Of a DNA stretch of 64,000 nt, positions 62,753 through 64,000 are shown piece by piece. Position numbers and translations under genes: made by a program. The notes beneath the pieces are model-generated. The model was not told the origin of the DNA. It saw only the letters and a list, made by a program, of their open reading frames with translations, and searched no databases. Numbering within the stretch: position 1 is the first letter of the stretch; each line of letters opens with the position of its first letter. The stretch comes from Corythucha ciliata (taxonomy: Eukaryota > Arthropoda > Insecta > Hemiptera > Tingidae): positions 17,993,604 through 18,057,603 of the forward strand of contig CM075940.1 in NCBI GenBank assembly GCA_038030265.1, in the 5' to 3' direction.

Positions 62753-63079
62753 CTAAACGACTTGACCAGTCTTTAAAACGAAATCATAGATTAGTTTGTA
62801 CACCTCAATTTTTTTACATGATAAAAGATCAGTGTAATTGAATATATTTGGAAGTATGGTGGATAAATTATTAAATAAATCGGTTCTCTTCTGGTTAAAC
62901 GCGTGGCAATGCATAATATTGTGTTCCAGTGTTCCTGTCCATCCGCTCGTTGCACACAAACCGGTAGCCTGAGCATTAATTTTCTTTAGATAGGCCGGAC
63001 ATATGCCATGGTTAGTCCTGAGTCGACAAATGGTTTTGCACGCCCTCTTAGAAACATGTTGGCCACGGAACCAGGGCAA
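62753..63079 (-). pseudogene. 3' end of a non-LTR retrotransposon (C-terminal domain)
   Basis: The frame reads SKRACKTICRLRTNHGICPA, then LEHNIMHCHAFNQKRTDLF and an ICRLRTNHG/HxxxxC signature seen after the reverse transcriptase in jockey/R1-type LINEs (RLRTGHG ... C...EH...C...R). The expected second Cys of a CxxC pair is missing (LCATS). Nothing recognisable as reverse transcriptase lies to the right, so it is a 5'-truncated copy, as usual for LINEs. Confidence 0.65.
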
Positions 63080-64000
63080 GAGGTTTAAATGTTATGTGAT
63101 TTATAGAATTCACCTTTGGGGCATGATGCATAATCGCGTTGCCTTTGGTGGTAATGAAGGGTTGCTATGGTGGTGAAAACAACGAGAAACATGAAGTGAG
63201 GAGTCCCTCCTCCCTTTGAAGTAATTCCTTGACGAAGACGACGCGACATACCAGCCCCCATAGACCTCACCGGTCGGGAGAGGGGTACACAGACGATCTC
63301 CATCGTCCAAAAAAAAAACTTTCTCCGATGCCGATTGGTATAACTACCGGTGACACCATTTCAAGTTCCAACAACTACTTTCCCTTAGCGGCATACTTCC
63401 CTGTCCCCTTATTAATTTTTTCACATCCATTTTGATTGTATTTAATCATTTTTATGGACGAAACAACGGCACTCAAATGAAGTTTATTGAGCTGCCATAT
63501 CAAGTTCCCACAGTACATGCCAGCAATAGCAATGGGCTGATACGTGAATCAAAATTTAAGGCAGTCCTGTTCCCTCATCTGATAACCGTAGAGTCTTCAT
63601 AATTTCCGGCAGCGAATCTTGCAAGGAATGGAATGCCTTAATGCGCTAGCATGGCCCTTTTCACAAAAGAACTATATGTCTAGTGAAATCGAGGAATGAT
63701 TCACTTTAAGGTAAGACAAGTGAATACGATGGTATTCGCACGTTCTCCCTATATTTTATGCACTTTCTGTTAGAAATTGACTCGATTATACTTTTGAGTT
63801 CACATCAATTCCTTTAAAGAAGCAATGCTCTGTACGACAAAAAAAAAATCATTAGACCTTTTGTGAATAAAAGGATACACGTATGAGAGGGCGGGGGGGT
63901 CATGCCCTTTCAGTTTCACGCAAGAAGCTTTGAAATGTTGGGGCCTTGGGACCCCCTCTTCTTCAAGTGTTTCACGATCAAGTAGAATCAAACGAAAATG
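63080..64000. other. No gene recognised
   Basis: Unique-looking sequence with short frames in 63085-63435 that show no family resemblance. Might include diverged 5' parts of the LINE fragment. Confidence 0.35.

Overview
This is animal nuclear DNA. Five conserved metazoan genes can be read as short exons with GT/AG introns, mostly 50-120 bp, and between them lies DNA full of repeats. The protein set (VCP ending in DDLYS, a multidomain DOMON membrane protein, cyclin Q, TMEM131, ARP8) fits an invertebrate, most likely an arthropod or other ecdysozoan. The species cannot be named from the sequence.

Layout: (1) 0.9-5.8 kb, minus: most of TMEM131 (collagen secretion factor), 17 to 18 exons. (2) 10.35-10.71 kb, minus: first exon(s) of an unrecognised putative secreted protein. 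(3) 11.2-13.5 kb, minus: actin-related protein 8 (INO80 complex). (4) 17.0-17.9 kb, plus: cyclin Q (CDK10 partner). (5) 20.3-24.2 kb, minus: VCP/p97 AAA-ATPase, all but the first few codons. (6) 24.3-34 kb: gene-poor, with foldback/MITE-like elements, palindromes and minisatellite-like arrays. (7) 34.8-39.8 kb: graveyard of broken retroelements: Ty3/gypsy gag-protease (minus), copia-type gag (plus), and a 5'-truncated Penelope-like element (plus) with inverted terminal repeats and a hammerhead-ribozyme-like motif. (8) 42.1-42.8 kb, plus: LEPROT/VPS55-family membrane protein. (9) 43.9-44.4 kb, minus: last exon of an unidentified Tyr/Pro-rich protein. (10) 48.3-57.3 kb, minus: large secreted-then-anchored protein with a signal peptide, a copper-LPMO/BIM1-like N-terminal domain, EGF-like modules, two DOMON domains (the first split by long Ser-Glu-Pro repeats), a SEA-like region and a transmembrane helix; its 4-kb first intron carries a hAT-type insertion with an exact 8-bp target duplication. 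(11) Two loci, 47.4-48.0 and 60.05-60.9 kb, with inverted pairs of a tRNA-like repeat. (12) 62.75-63.08 kb, minus: 3' piece of a non-LTR retrotransposon.

The genes do not form a functional cluster; each is an independent housekeeping or membrane gene. The most interesting items are the LPMO-like/DOMON fusion, in which a putative copper redox module sits in the same chain as domains of the family that carries electrons to LPMOs in fungi, the tRNA-like inverted repeats with the unusual GGT anticodon, and the hammerhead-like motifs in Penelope-type sequences. Exon limits were read by eye from splice sites, frame continuity and recalled family similarity; no alignment or search was run.
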